The notes: generated by a model not told the origin, from the sequence alone. DNA of 22,968 nt from Symbiodinium natans (GCA_905221605.1 CAJNDS010001331.1:1-22968); one strand, 5' to 3'. Positions 9,560 through 16,870 are shown, counted from the first letter of the stretch. Program-made: numbers and translations.

Positions 9560-9778
9560 GCGGACCCTAAACCATCAACCCTAAACCCTAAACCCTAAAC
9601 CCTAACCCGAAACCTAACCCTAACCCTAAACCCTAACCTAAGCCCTCACCCCAACATGCAGAAACGTAACTCGCTTAGAGGGCTCGGTGCAAGAAGTATA
9701 AACCCTAAACCCTAAACACTAAGACTAAACCCTAAACCCTAAACCCTAAACCCTAAACCCTAAACCCTAAACCCTGAC
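9560..9778 (-). repeat. Interstitial CCCTAAA arrays (intron H-I)
   Basis: Two degenerate CCCTAAA blocks (about 9570-9655 and 9701-9776) separated by about 45 bp of unique sequence. On the gene's sense strand they read TTTAGGG and lie between the modelled donor at 9806 and acceptor at 9558. Confidence 0.9.
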
Positions 9779-9805
9779 CACCAAGTGTTGGGAATTAGGC
9801 CTCAC

Positions 9806-9889
9806 AGCCAACGCAAACATCGTTCTCCAGGGCAGTAGGGGCGACGCCCCTTTCTCTTGTCCTTCGACTTTGATTTGACGGCTCCAGCC
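9806..9889 (-). CDS. Candidate exon H of the ALHRIAR gene
   Basis: Eighty-four nt between acceptor TTACCAG|GG and donor GGCT|GTGAGG, the best canonical donor in this part. Phase 0 gives 28 codons without a stop, including KVEGQEKGASPLLPWRTMF. A second frame is also open and reads KSKSKDKRKGRRPYCPGE. The phase 0 reading joins in frame to the exons on both sides. No family assignment. CCCTAAA sequence (sense strand) lies just upstream of the acceptor. Confidence 0.45.
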
Positions 9890-9904
9890 CTGGTAACCAG
9901 AATC

Positions 9905-10031
9905 TGGGTTTAGGGCTTATGGGTTAGGATTTAGGGTTTAGGGTTTAGGGTTTAGGGTTTAGGGTTTAGGGTTTAGGGTTTAGGGTTTAGGGTTTAGGGT
10001 TTAGGGTTTAGGGTTTAGGGTTTAGGGTTTT
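9905..10031 (+). repeat. TTTAGGG array
   Basis: About sixteen near-perfect TTTAGGG heptamers after a short degenerate start. On the sense strand of the surrounding gene this is a CCCTAAA block ending about 15 nt before the exon H acceptor. Confidence 0.95.
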
Positions 10032-10103
10032 GTTCTCTCCATGTGTTGCTTTGCTTGAAACGGTGATACTGTATTCTTCGGAACTGAAGCAACTTTCCGG
10101 CAC

Positions 10104-10145
10104 CAAATAGCGACCGATGTTGAAGCTCATAGTCACATGTCGAAA
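10104..10145 (-). CDS. Weak candidate exon G of the ALHRIAR gene
   Basis: Forty-two nt (14 codons, FRHVTMSFNIGRYL) between GCGAG|TTT and TATTTG|GTGCCG, phase 0 at both ends. It keeps the frame between exons F and H. The acceptor is AG|T rather than the AG|G seen elsewhere, and the frame stays open on both sides of the proposed exon, so the limits are uncertain. Confidence 0.3.
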
Positions 10146-10239
10146 CTCGCGCGAAGAAACCGGCAAGAGAAAATGAGGGTGGCATCATCAATCCGGCAAG
10201 GATGTTCTCACGACTAAGCCCAAAACTCGGACCCCTAAA

Positions 10240-10315
10240 GTTGGGGTTTGGGGTTTAGGGTTTAGGGTTTGGGTTTGGGGTTTAGGGTTTAGGGTTTAGG
10301 GTTTAGGCTTGAGGA
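10240..10315 (+). repeat. Degenerate TTTAGGG/TTTGGGG block
   Basis: Mixed GGGTTTGG and TTTAGGG words, in the intron downstream of exon F. The 60 bp on its left are unique with no recognised feature apart from candidate exon G. Confidence 0.85.
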
Positions 10316-10328
10316 GAAGCCCGCGCGC

Positions 10329-10385
10329 CTCCGCCTGCTGCTCCACCGCCTGCAGCAGGCAGCCAAAAGCCGGATGCCCTTGCAC
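10329..10385 (-). CDS. Exon F of the ALHRIAR gene
   Basis: Fifty-seven nt, 19 codons reading VQGHPAFGCLLQAVEQQAE, between acceptor CCCCCAG|GTG and donor GAG|GCGCGC (a GC donor). Phase 0 at both ends. The reading looks like an amphipathic helix and resembles the HPxFxxLLxxVE-type helices of RAP-domain/helical-repeat RNA-binding proteins. The opposite strand is also open here, so the call rests on phase agreement with its neighbours. Confidence 0.5.
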
Positions 10386-10409
10386 CTGGGGGTTTGTTAA
10401 ATGGCTTTT

Positions 10410-10500
10410 TGCTAGGGGTTTGAGGTTTAGGGTTTAGGGTTAAGGGTTTTGGGTTTAATGTTTAGGGATTTAGGGTTTAGGGCTTAGGGTTTAGGGTCCC
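10410..10500 (+). repeat. Degenerate TTTAGGG block (intron E-F)
   Basis: TTTAGGG heptamers mixed with TTAAGGG, TTTTGGG and GGATTTAGGG variants. It fills most of the 182-bp modelled intron between exons E and F and is followed by CCCCGGG. Confidence 0.85.
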
Positions 10501-10567
10501 CGGGTTTGAAAAATTTCAAGGAGCGGGTCTCATCATCAAGATTTCCATAAGCAGCACCGCCACTCAC

Positions 10568-10594
10568 AAGCATGGCACAAACACCCGGGAGGTT
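10568..10594 (-). CDS. Micro-exon E of the ALHRIAR gene
   Basis: Twenty-seven nt reading NLPGVCAML between acceptor GCTTAG|AAC and the strong donor CTT|GTGAGT. Phase 0 at both ends, linking exons D and F. The frame stays open another 50 nt past the donor (to LDDETRSL), so a longer form is possible. Confidence 0.42.
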
Positions 10595-10597
10595 CTA

Positions 10598-10930
10598 AGC
10601 CCTGAACCCTAAAGCCTGAACTGCCTAAAGCCCTAGGACCCTAAACCCTGCAGACCTTAAAACACTTCAACCCCCCCCCCCCCTTCAAAAAAAAAGAAAA
10701 CAAGTTTAACACCCCAAAGCCCTAAACCCTAAACCCTTAACCCCCGAAGACCGCCTAGACCCCAAACCAAAAAACCATCCCCCCCCACCCCCAAAGCCCT
10801 AAACCCTAAACCCCAAAGCCCCAAAGCCCTAAACCCAAACCCCAAACCCCCAAAGCCCTAAACCCCAAACCCTAAACCCTAAATCCTAAACTCTAAACCC
10901 TAAACCCGAAACCCTAACCCTAAACTCACC
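10598..10930 (-). repeat. Degenerate CCCTAAA arrays with poly-C runs (intron D-E)
   Basis: Imperfect CCCTAAA, CCCCAAA and CCCTGAA words with a C run (10671-10683), an A run (10686-10696) and a second C run near 10780. It lies inside the 377-bp modelled intron between exons D and E. No gene seen. Confidence 0.85.
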
Positions 10931-10971
10931 ACCTAAAAGCCCTGAAAAGGGCGCAGGTGAAAGGACCCAGC

Positions 10972-11028
10972 GGCCTCCTTCAAAGCTTCGGGAGACGCCG
11001 ACGCATCGGGGCCCGACTCGCCCTTCAC
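10972..11028 (-). CDS. Exon D of the ALHRIAR gene
   Basis: Fifty-seven nt, 19 codons reading VKGESGPDASASPEALKEA, between acceptor CCTCAG|GTG and donor GCC|GCTGGG (GC donor; a GT donor 5 nt downstream would change the phase). Phase 0 at both ends. It reads as an acidic, Ala/Ser-rich linker. The acceptor is preceded directly on the sense strand by a long CCCTAAA array (11031-11210), which would supply the pyrimidine tract and CTAAA branch-like words. Confidence 0.5.
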
Positions 11029-11030
11029 CT

Positions 11031-11210
11031 GAGGTTTAGGGTTTAGGGTTTAGGGTTTAGGGTTTAGGGTTTAGGGTTTAGGGTTTAAGGGTTTTAGGGT
11101 TTTAGGGTTTTAGGGTTTTAGGGTTTTAGGGTTTTAGGGTTTTAGGGTTTTAGGGTTTTAGGGTTTTAGGGTTTTAGGGTTTAGGGTTTAGGGTTTAGGG
11201 TTGAAGGTTG
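11031..11210 (+). repeat. TTTAGGG array with an internal TTTTAGGG block
   Basis: Starts as TTTAGGG heptamers, switches near 11083 to about eleven TTTTAGGG octamers (to about 11176), then returns to heptamers. The octamer is the Chlamydomonas-type telomere repeat, here as a homogeneous internal block. Confidence 0.95.
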
Positions 11211-11274
11211 AGTGTTGAGGGTTCAAAATGACTGAGAGACGTTTAGTGGGTTTGAAGGTCTTCGGATTCTGGGG

Positions 11275-11356
11275 GCTTAAGGAGCTTAAGGGGCTTAAGG
11301 GGCTTAAGGGGCCTAAGGGGCTTAAGGAGCTTAAGGGGCTTAAGGGGCTTAAGGGG
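11275..11356 (+). repeat. 9-bp GGGGCTTAA minisatellite
   Basis: About nine copies of GGGGCTTAA with GGAGCTTAA and GGGGCCTAA variants, probably derived from telomere-like sequence. In one frame it would read Leu-Lys-Gly repeats, a composition effect. Confidence 0.9.
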
Positions 11357-11397
11357 CCAAATCGGGCCGTCTTTGGGGTTTTGGAAGTTGGGTTTTT

Positions 11398-11682
11398 AGG
11401 GTTTAGGGTTTATGGTTTAGGGCTAGGGTGTACGTCTTTTTGGGTCTCGGGCTTAGGGTACCCTGAGCCCAAACACAAACCCAACACTCAAGACTCAAAA
11501 AAGCCCTGAACCCTGATAACTCAAGTGACTTTACCTTAGACCCCTAAGGTGGTACCCTTGGGTTTGGGGATTCCTACAAAGGTAATATAAGGGCCATGTT
11601 CGGATTGATTAAAGTGAAACCTTTAGGGGTGCAACCGTAGGGGTACGAGTCTTAACCCCTTGAATAACCCTACCCCTGAAAC
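11398..11682. other. Interior of intron C-D
   Basis: Holds a short TTTAGGG block (11398-11432), then about 200 bp of unique sequence with TAAGGGCCATG (11589-11599) and GGGGTGCAACC (11627-11637), words that recall the inverted-repeat elements near 15.5 and 15.8 kb. No exon recognised. Confidence 0.5.
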
Positions 11683-11749
11683 CTCTAAGAGCGCAAGGAT
11701 TTGTGCGTATTTATTCCGCAGTTCTTTGCGGCTCACACTTCGGAATCCT
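11683..11749 (-). CDS. Exon C of the ALHRIAR gene
   Basis: Sixty-seven nt between acceptor TTTAG|A and donor GAG|GTTTCA. The single leading base completes the CG left by exon B, then 22 codons read G, FRSVSRKELRNKYAQILALL, E. It is charged and helix-like, with an open frame and good phase at both ends. A second possible acceptor lies 2 nt downstream (AGAG|G). The domain is not recognised on its own. Confidence 0.5.
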
Positions 11750-11755
11750 CTAAAT

Positions 11756-11910
11756 AACCCTAAACCCTGAACCCCAAACCTTAAACCCGAGACCCTGAAC
11801 CCTGAACCCTAAACAATAACCCCGAACCTTAATCCCTAAGCTACCCTAAACCACAACCCTAAACCCTAAACCCTAATTAAACCCTAAACCCCAACCCTGA
11901 AGCCTAAACC
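11756..11910 (-). repeat. Degenerate CCCTAAA block (intron B-C)
   Basis: CCCTAAA heptamers with CCCTGAA, CCCCAAA and CCTTAAA variants filling nearly all of the 189-bp modelled intron between exons B and C. Confidence 0.88.
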
Positions 11911-11938
11911 CCCTCATGCAGCCGCCGTCACGCAGTGC

Positions 11939-11994
11939 CGCGCGATGCGATGGAGAGCCGTGGCCATGTTCACTCCGTTCATGTACTTGAGCTC
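11939..11994 (-). CDS. Exon B: ALHRIAR-motif (RAP/FASTK-like) protein
   Basis: Reads ELKYMNGVNMATALHRIAR from acceptor GTCCAG|GAG to a GC donor CGCG|GCACTG. The frame stays open to a TGA at 11914-11916 if unspliced. The MNxVNxATALHRIAR pattern resembles a conserved helix I recall from large families of RAP-domain/FASTK-like organelle RNA-binding proteins in algae and alveolates. The assignment is from memory of the pattern, not from a search. Exon A joins upstream in phase 0 and adds AVLSVVNE, which fits the same pattern. This is the best protein match of the second gene. CCCTAAACCC lies directly upstream of the acceptor. Confidence 0.6.
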
Positions 11995-12003
11995 CTGGAC
12001 TTT

Positions 12004-12300
12004 CGGGTTTAGGGCTTAGGGTTTTGGATTTTGGGTTTAGGGTTTAGGAGATAGGGCTACGTCTGGGAGTTTAGGGCGTCTGGGCCTGAGTCCCACTGAA
12101 GACTTCAGGGAGGGGTAAAATTGAACACGCAACCCCAAACCCCTTGCCTGGAAGGAGGAAGCCTGGTTCCATTCCGACCAACTAGAGAGCGGAGACGAAC
12201 GACATTGCTATTCTAGGTTGAGGGTTTAGGGCTTAGGGTTTGGGGTTCAGGGTTTAGGGCTTAGGGATTCGCAGCAGGAAGAAGACTCGAAACACGCCAC
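12004..12300. other. Intron A-B with TTTAGGG blocks
   Basis: Two degenerate TTTAGGG blocks (about 12004-12050 and 12221-12270) around roughly 165 bp of unique sequence without a recognised exon. Both read as CCCTAAA on the gene's sense strand. Confidence 0.7.
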
Positions 12301-12344
12301 CTCGTTCACCACGCTCAGGACCGCAATGGCATTGGCGTTGGCTG
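12301..12344 (-). CDS. Exon A of the ALHRIAR gene
   Basis: Forty-four nt from GCAAG|CA to GAG|GTGGCG, reading ANANAIAVLSVVNE after two leading bases. The alternative acceptor GCAAGCAG is 3 nt further in. It joins exon B in phase 0 to give a continuous helix-like stretch before the ALHRIAR motif. The preceding exon must end in phase 1, and I could not identify it. Confidence 0.5.
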
Positions 12345-12399
12345 CTTGCGTAAGCTTCCTCCCACGCATCCCATGCATCCCATCGATCATGGGGGTAGT

Positions 12400-12563
12400 T
12401 CTCCAAATTAGGATCCCTTTTGGTGGTCCTGTTTAGCAGGGTGCCGTACTATATTTAGGACCCTAATCTAGAGGGGAAGGCTCCAACACCCCTGAACCCC
12501 CAACACCCCAGAACCCCAGAACCCCCGAAACCCCTAAAACCCCACACCCCCGAAACTCTATAC
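12400..12563. other. Unique and C-rich sequence between exon candidates
   Basis: ATTAGGATCC (12409-12418) and GGACCCTAAT (12458-12467) form an imperfect inverted pair. From 12480 CCCCTGAACCC-type words follow to 12563. No gene seen. Confidence 0.45.
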
Positions 12564-12660
12564 CCAAGAGACAAAGGTAGTAGCCAGGTGTTAAGATCTG
12601 AGGCACCGAAGTCCTGGCAACCAATGGAGCTAAAGGAGAAAGAGCGCGCCATCCATCTGA
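12564..12660 (-). CDS. Candidate exon, unassigned
   Basis: Open frame reading RWMARSFSFSSIGCQDFG then ASDLNTWLLPLSL, between CTTAGCAG and donor CTTGG|GTATAG. It looks protein-like and lies in the right orientation and place to belong to the ALHRIAR gene. Its phases do not connect to exon A or to the 13098-13186 exon as I read them, so either the boundaries or the membership is wrong. Confidence 0.35.
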
Positions 12661-12686
12661 CTGCTAAGCCCTCGTTCATGAATGCA

Positions 12687-13092
12687 CCCCTAACCCTAAA
12701 CCCACATACCCTACACCCTAAGCTTTAAACCTCAACCCCAAACCCTAAACCTTCAAACCCTGAAACCCAAAAGGCCAACAACCCTAAAACCGAAAACCCT
12801 AAACCCTACGACAAACCCTACGGGTAGAACTAAACCCACCTGTTGATTCGCTAATAACCCTCAGGATAAAAAGGGGCCCTTTTTGGTTGAAAGAGGTTTA
12901 CAAGGGAACCCGAACCGTAAGAAAATGGAAAAAGGGCCTACTCTGGGTCCAACCCTGAGTGGAGAACTAAACCCACCTGTTGATGATACCCTAAACCCTA
13001 AACCCTAAACCCTAAACCCTAAACCCTAGACCCTAAACCCTAAACCCTAAACCCTAAACCCTAAACCCTACACCCTAAACCCTAAACCCTAA
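12687..13092 (-). repeat. CCCTAAA arrays with a duplicated 22-bp motif
   Basis: Degenerate CCCTAAA at 12687-12820 and a purer array at 12985-13092. Between them a 22-bp direct repeat (12826-12847 and 12963-12984) ends in CACCTGTTGAT, which recurs at the 3' boundary of the next exon (from 13095). The stretch 12870-12960 is unique. Confidence 0.85.
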
Positions 13093-13097
13093 CGCAC

Positions 13098-13186
13098 CTG
13101 TTGATGCGCTTCTTCTGCTTCAGCTGCCCTGCCGAGTCGGATCCGAGCATGGCTTTTGGGTTTACGCCTCGGCTGGCAGACTTTCG
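13098..13186 (-). CDS. Candidate exon of a minus-strand gene
   Basis: Eighty-nine nt, open throughout, between acceptor CCTCCTCAG|C and donor ATCAACAG|GTGCGT, one of the best GT donors in the window. It reads SASRGVNPKAMLGSDSAG and then QLKQKKRIN, ending in phase 2. On the sense strand it is preceded by CCCTAAA (13203-13620) and followed at once by TTTAGGG. It could belong to either the channel C-terminal region or the ALHRIAR gene. No family recognised. Confidence 0.5.
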
Positions 13187-13202
13187 CTGAGGAGGGCTTA
13201 GG

Positions 13203-13620
13203 GCTGAGGTTTAGGGTTTAGGGTTTAGGGTTTAGGGTTTAGGGTTTAGGGTTTAGGGTTTAGGGTTTAGGGTTTAGGGTTTAGGGTTCAGGGTTCAGGG
13301 TTCAGGGTTCAGGGTTCAGGGTTCAGGGTTAGGGTTCAGGGTTTAGGGTTTAGGGTTTAGGGTTTAGGGGGTTTAGGGTTTAGGGTTTTAGGTTTAGGGT
13401 TTAGGGTTTAGGGTTTAGGGTTTAGGGGTTTAGGGTTTAGGGTTAGGGTTTAGGGTTTAGGGTTTAGGGTTTAGGGGGTTTAGGGTTTAGGGGGTTTAGG
13501 GTTTAGGGTTTAGGGTTTAGGGTTTAGGGTTTAGGGTTTAGGGTTTAGGGTTTAGGGTTTAGGGTTTAGGGTTTCTAGAGAGTTTAGGGAGTTTAGGGTT
13601 TAGAGAGTTTGGAGAGTTAC
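13203..13620 (+). repeat. Long TTTAGGG array with a TTCAGGG block
   Basis: The longest telomere-like array here. It is mostly perfect TTTAGGG, with a homogeneous TTCAGGG run at about 13287-13340, several one-base insertions (GGGGTTTAGGG), and a ragged end (TTTAGAGAGTTTAGGG). Confidence 0.95.
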
Positions 13621-13639
13621 GCCTTTTCGGCCAAGCCTC

Positions 13640-14700
13640 ACGACCAGCATCATGAGCATCAGCTGCGAGACCTTTTGCGCCATACCGGCCTCAGGGCCAG
13701 CATCATGAGCATCAGCCGCGAGCCCTTTTGCGCCAGACCGGCCCCAGGGCCAGCATCATGAGCATCAGCCGCGAGCCCTTTTGCGCCAGACCAGCCTCAG
13801 AGCCAGCATCATGAGCATCAGCTGTGAGCCTTTTTGGCCCATACCGCTCAGGACCAGCATCACGCGCATCAGCTGCGAGCCCTTCCCTCAAGGCCAGCAT
13901 CATGAGCATCAGCCGCGAGCCCTTTTTCGCCATACCGGCCGCAGGGCCACCATCATGAGCATCAGCCACAAGCCCTTTTACGCCAAGCCAGCCTCAGGGC
14001 CAGCATCATCAGCCTCAGCCGTGGTCCATACCTCAGGACTAGCATCACGAGCATCAGCTGTGGTCCATACTGGCCTCAGGGCCAGCATCATGAGCATCAA
14101 CCGCGAACCCTTTTGCGCCAGACCGGCCTCAGAGCCAGCATCATGAGCATCAGCTGTGAGCCTTTTCGGCCCATACCGCTCAGGACCAGCATCACGCGCA
14201 TCAGCTGCGAGCCCTTTCCTCAGGGCCAGCATCATGAGCATCAGCCGCGAGCCCTTTTGCGCCATACCGGCCTCAGGGCCATCATCATGAGCATCAGCCA
14301 CAAGCCCTTTTACGCCAAACCAGCCTCAGGGCCAGCATCATCAGCCTCAGCCGTGGTCCATACCTCAGGACTAGCATCACGAGCATCAGCTGTGGTCCAT
14401 ACCGGCCTCAGGGCCAGCATCATGAGCATCAACCGCGAACCCTTTTGCGCCAGACCGGCCTCAGAGCCAGCATCATGAGCATCAGCTGTGAGCCTTTTCG
14501 GCCCATACCGCTCAGGACCAGCATCACGCGCATCAGCTGCGAGCCCTTTCCTCAGGGCCAGCATCATGAGCATCAGCTGCGAGGCCTTTTGCGCCAGACC
14601 GGCCTCAGGGCCACCATCACGAGCATCAGCCACAAGCCCTTTTCCGCAAAACCGGGCATCATGAGCATCAGCTGCGAGCCCTTGCACGCCAAACCAGTAC
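13640..14700. repeat. 53-bp satellite with a 332-bp higher-order unit
   Basis: Monomers hold CATCATGAGCATCAGC and GAGCCCTTTTGCGCC. Markers at 13651, 13704, 13757, 13810 and later show a 53-bp period, with shortened monomers of 39-51 bp. A block of seven monomers repeats with a 332-bp period (13810, 14142, 14474). As 332 is not a multiple of three, the open frames (for example 13781-14146 plus) change register from block to block, which argues against coding. Confidence 0.92.
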
Positions 14701-14739
14701 GACAACCACCAAAAGACCTGAGCCCAAGCCCTAAAGCAG

Positions 14740-14812
14740 ACCCCTCATCCCTAAACCCTAAGCGCCCCAACCCTAAGCCCTAAACCCTAAACCCTAAACC
14801 CCCAAACCCCCC
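14740..14812 (-). repeat. Degenerate CCCTAAA block
   Basis: CCCTAAA and CCCTAAG words directly after the 53-bp satellite. Confidence 0.85.
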
Positions 14813-14905
14813 CAAGCCAATTAACCCCGCCATGACAGGAGCCCAAATGCATCTTCACTCCAAAAGTCAGACGAGCTGCACGGTGCAGGCACGTCTCCTG
14901 AGAAG
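14813..14905. other. Unique island, possible minus-strand exon
   Basis: On the minus strand an acceptor-like CTTCTCAG precedes two open frames, one reading ETCLHRAARLTFGVKMHLG, the other DVPAPCSSSDFWSEDAFG. No way to choose between them, so not called as an exon. Confidence 0.3.
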
Positions 14906-15020
14906 TGGGTTTAGGGTTTAGGGTTTAGGGTTTAGGGTTTAGGGTTTAGGGTTTAGGGTTTAGGGTTTAGGGTTTGGGGTTTGGGGTTTGGGGTTTGGGG
15001 TTTGGGGTTTAGGGAAGTTT
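14906..15020 (+). repeat. TTTAGGG array ending in TTTGGGG repeats
   Basis: About eight TTTAGGG heptamers, then a homogeneous run of five or six TTTGGGG variants (about 14972-15008), then degenerate sequence. Confidence 0.95.
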
Positions 15021-15081
15021 AGGGTTAGGATTGAGGGTTGGGGGGGTGTCTGGGGTTGTCTGGGTTTAGGGGTTGAGTCGC

Positions 15082-15116
15082 AAGCGCGCAAGTAAGACAC
15101 ACTGGAAAACTGGATC
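15082..15116 (-). CDS. Weak candidate channel exon after the pore helix
   Basis: After acceptor CTGAG|G (AG|G form) the single base G completes the CT left by the pore exon, giving Leu, and the reading continues IQFSSVSYLRAC. A pore helix followed by a LxQF-type stretch is usual in voltage-gated cation channels, but the selectivity-filter tryptophan is absent and the 3' boundary is unclear. Confidence 0.25.
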
Positions 15117-15119
15117 CTC

Positions 15120-15520
15120 AGTAGCACCCTTAACCCTAAACCCTAAATCCCAAATCCTAAAACCTAAACCCTAAACTTTGAGTGCATTGGAGCACCTGCT
15201 GCATTCGCCATAAGAGGTGGCGGCTTGGTGTTTGGGGGCTTCCGCCACGAGAACCCCCAGACCCTAGACCCTACACCCTAACCCTAAACCCTTAACCCTG
15301 AACCCTAAACTCTTAACCCTAAACCCTAAACCCTGAACCCTTAACCCTCAAGTCTAAGTTGGTCTTGGGTTTCAGGTTACGGGTTTTAGGGGCTTCCTTC
15401 CTGCTGGCAAAAGGCCGGAGTTGGATGGGCTGCGTAAGACACAGATACAGGCAAACTTGGGCCAAAATGCTGAACGGGGTTTAGGGTTTAGGGCTCAGGG
15501 TTTAGGGTTTAGTGTGAAGG
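15120..15520 (-). repeat. CCCTAAA blocks with unique islands
   Basis: CCCTAAA-type blocks at 15127-15170 and 15262-15350, and a short TTTAGGG block at 15478-15515. Unique islands at 15180-15255 and 15380-15475 are open in some minus-strand frames after plausible AG acceptors but match nothing I recognise. Confidence 0.7.
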
Positions 15521-15535
15521 GCTTAGGGTAGCTAC

Positions 15536-15650
15536 ATGGTCCCTTAAAACAAGCCCTTCATTTACCCCTTATATACCCTATGCACCCTAAACCCTAAACC
15601 CTAAACCCAAGGGCTAGCTTCAGAACCCTTCGAAGAAGGTAAGGGACCAT
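15536..15650. repeat. Inverted-repeat element 1
   Basis: Perfect 11-bp arms ATGGTCCCTTA (15536-15546) and TAAGGGACCAT (15640-15650) around 93 bp that includes a CCCTAAA block. It is followed by GGGATGCAAC. It resembles the element at 15837-15890. Confidence 0.6.
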
Positions 15651-15836
15651 ATTCAGGGATGCAACTTCCCCTTGGATGGGACCTAAGTCCTACTCCCGAA
15701 AGGCTGAACCCTAAACCCCACACCCTATGGCCCACGCCCAAAATTGCCTAAAAACCCTGAACGCGACACCTGATGACAGAAAGCCAAACTCTAAGCCCTA
15801 CGCCCTCACACCCAAACTTGCAGGGTAGGTGCATGG

Positions 15837-15890
15837 TCCCTTAGCATGTGCCCTTTTCTGGTGACCCCTTACATACCCCTTTCTAAGGGA
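15837..15890. repeat. Inverted-repeat element 2
   Basis: Arms TCCCTTAG (15837-15844) and CTAAGGGA (15883-15890), preceded by GGTGCATGG and followed by TCGTGCAAC. Flank words match those of the element at 15536-15650 (CATGGTCCCTTA, TGCAAC). Confidence 0.5.
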
Positions 15891-15899
15891 TCGTGCAAC

Positions 15900-16379
15900 A
15901 TCCGAACCAGCCTGCCCTCGAGTTCTTTTAAAGAAGGCGCTCGCATTTGAAGCCCTAAACCTCTAGAAGTCTACAAGCCCTATAGTTTTCAGGCTGATAT
16001 GGTCGAGCTTTGGGGCTTTTGGGGGAGTTGGGGGAGTTGGGGTTTAGGGTCTTTAGGCTTCTCAACCTTCTCAACGGAAGGCCAAGTCAACCTCCAACAC
16101 CCCCAAAACCCCAAAGCCCCCAAACCTTAACCCCAAACCTAAGCCCTAAACCCTAAACCCTAAACCTTAAACCCTAAACCCTAAACCCCCTAGATCCCTC
16201 GAAGCACCCTCGGCTCCGAAGCCCTCTGAGCACCCCCCCCCCCCCCCCCCGCCCTAAACCCTACCCTAAATCCTACCTGAGCCCTAAATCCTAAACCCTA
16301 AACCCACCACCTAAACCCTAAACCCTAAACCCTAAACCCTAAACCCTAAACCCTAAACCCTAAACCCACCAAACCCCCG
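15900..16379 (-). repeat. Unique sequence then CCCTAAA arrays and a C run
   Basis: Unique to about 16080, then CCCTAAA-type blocks at 16126-16195 and 16255-16370 separated by a run of about 19 C (16227-16250 region). The C run could be an assembly weak point. Confidence 0.8.
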
Positions 16380-16553
16380 GACCCAGCCCCCAGAGTTCCT
16401 AAGCAGTCCCTTTTTGGGGGGGTCCTTACTATGACGGATGCTGCATTCTGCAGGGAACCTGGCATCCTAACCTAGGGACCTACCTTTCCTCGGCCCTCGG
16501 ACCCTGCAAAATTCCTGTCTGAAGCCTCCCCTGCCCCAAGGTGGCAGGGAGAC

Positions 16554-16600
16554 AGGGTAAACATGGAGTCGGCGATGGTGTTGAACATGAGCCGAGTTTC
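16554..16600 (-). CDS. Voltage-gated channel exon: pore helix
   Basis: Forty-seven nt, acceptor GTGTCAG|GAA, donor ACCCT|GTCTCC. Reads ETRLMFNTIADSMFT plus the first two bases of a Leu codon. The xxFxTIxDSMFTL pattern is the pore-helix signature of voltage-gated cation channels, which lies between S5 and S6. It fits downstream of the S5 exon at 18995-18935 in the same orientation. It starts in phase 0 while the S5 exon ends in phase 1, so at least one exon lies between (candidate at 16824-16870). The S6 exon was not found. Confidence 0.72.
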
Positions 16601-16823
16601 CTGACACTGCGAACAATATGAGAATACCTTGTGCGTTCGCGTAATAATATAGTGTGCGTGCCTGTACTTCGTTCGTTATATAATTTCGGCTTTCGTGCAT
16701 CATTTCATTCTTTACAAAGCCTTATAATATAGTTCTCTTCGTAGTACTAATAAACTATCCCGGGCGGTACTGTTATTACATGCCCGGGGGACGCTCTCTT
16801 AATATCATGACTGGTGAACTGAC
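16601..16823. other. Intron-like segment without telomere repeats
   Basis: Modelled 223-bp intron between the candidate linker exon and the pore exon, the only modelled intron without TTTAGGG-type sequence. It is AT-richer than its surroundings and holds CCCGGGC (16759-16765) and GCCCGGG (16782-16788) as a small inverted repeat. Confidence 0.5.
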
Positions 16824-16870
16824 CTTCCGGAATCTCCCTGTCACACATGAGACCCTGGAATCCATCCCAC
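16824..16870 (-). CDS. Candidate channel exon: S5-to-pore linker
   Basis: Forty-seven nt between acceptor TTGACAG|GT and strong donor AAG|GTCAGT. Two bases complete the codon left by the S5 exon and the frame then reads GMDSRVSCVTGRFRK without a stop, ending in phase 0 as the pore exon needs. Length, phase and both splice sites fit, and turret linkers are poorly conserved, so the peptide gives no independent support. An alternative frame reads LMCDREIPEG. Confidence 0.42.

Noticed and set aside
9452-9598. Small plus-strand ORF starting MRWTFALLGVLGF, with an AT repeat upstream resembling a TATA box
   Set aside because: Ends in CCCTAAA repeat translation and overlaps a minus-strand terminal exon that fits its neighbours in phase.
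9905-10031. True chromosome end
   Set aside because: Telomere-type arrays are short, in both orientations, and flanked by unique sequence and exons on both sides.
11228-11509. 93-codon Leu-Lys-Gly frame
   Set aside because: Translation of the GGGGCTTAA minisatellite and TTTAGGG-derived sequence.
13781-14478. Two near-identical 121-codon plus-strand frames
   Set aside because: They restart in another frame every 332 bp, as expected for a non-coding satellite. No constraint on frame is visible.
13640-14700. CRISPR-like spacing of repeats
   Set aside because: Spacers are themselves repeated, the repeat is not of CRISPR form and the DNA is eukaryotic.
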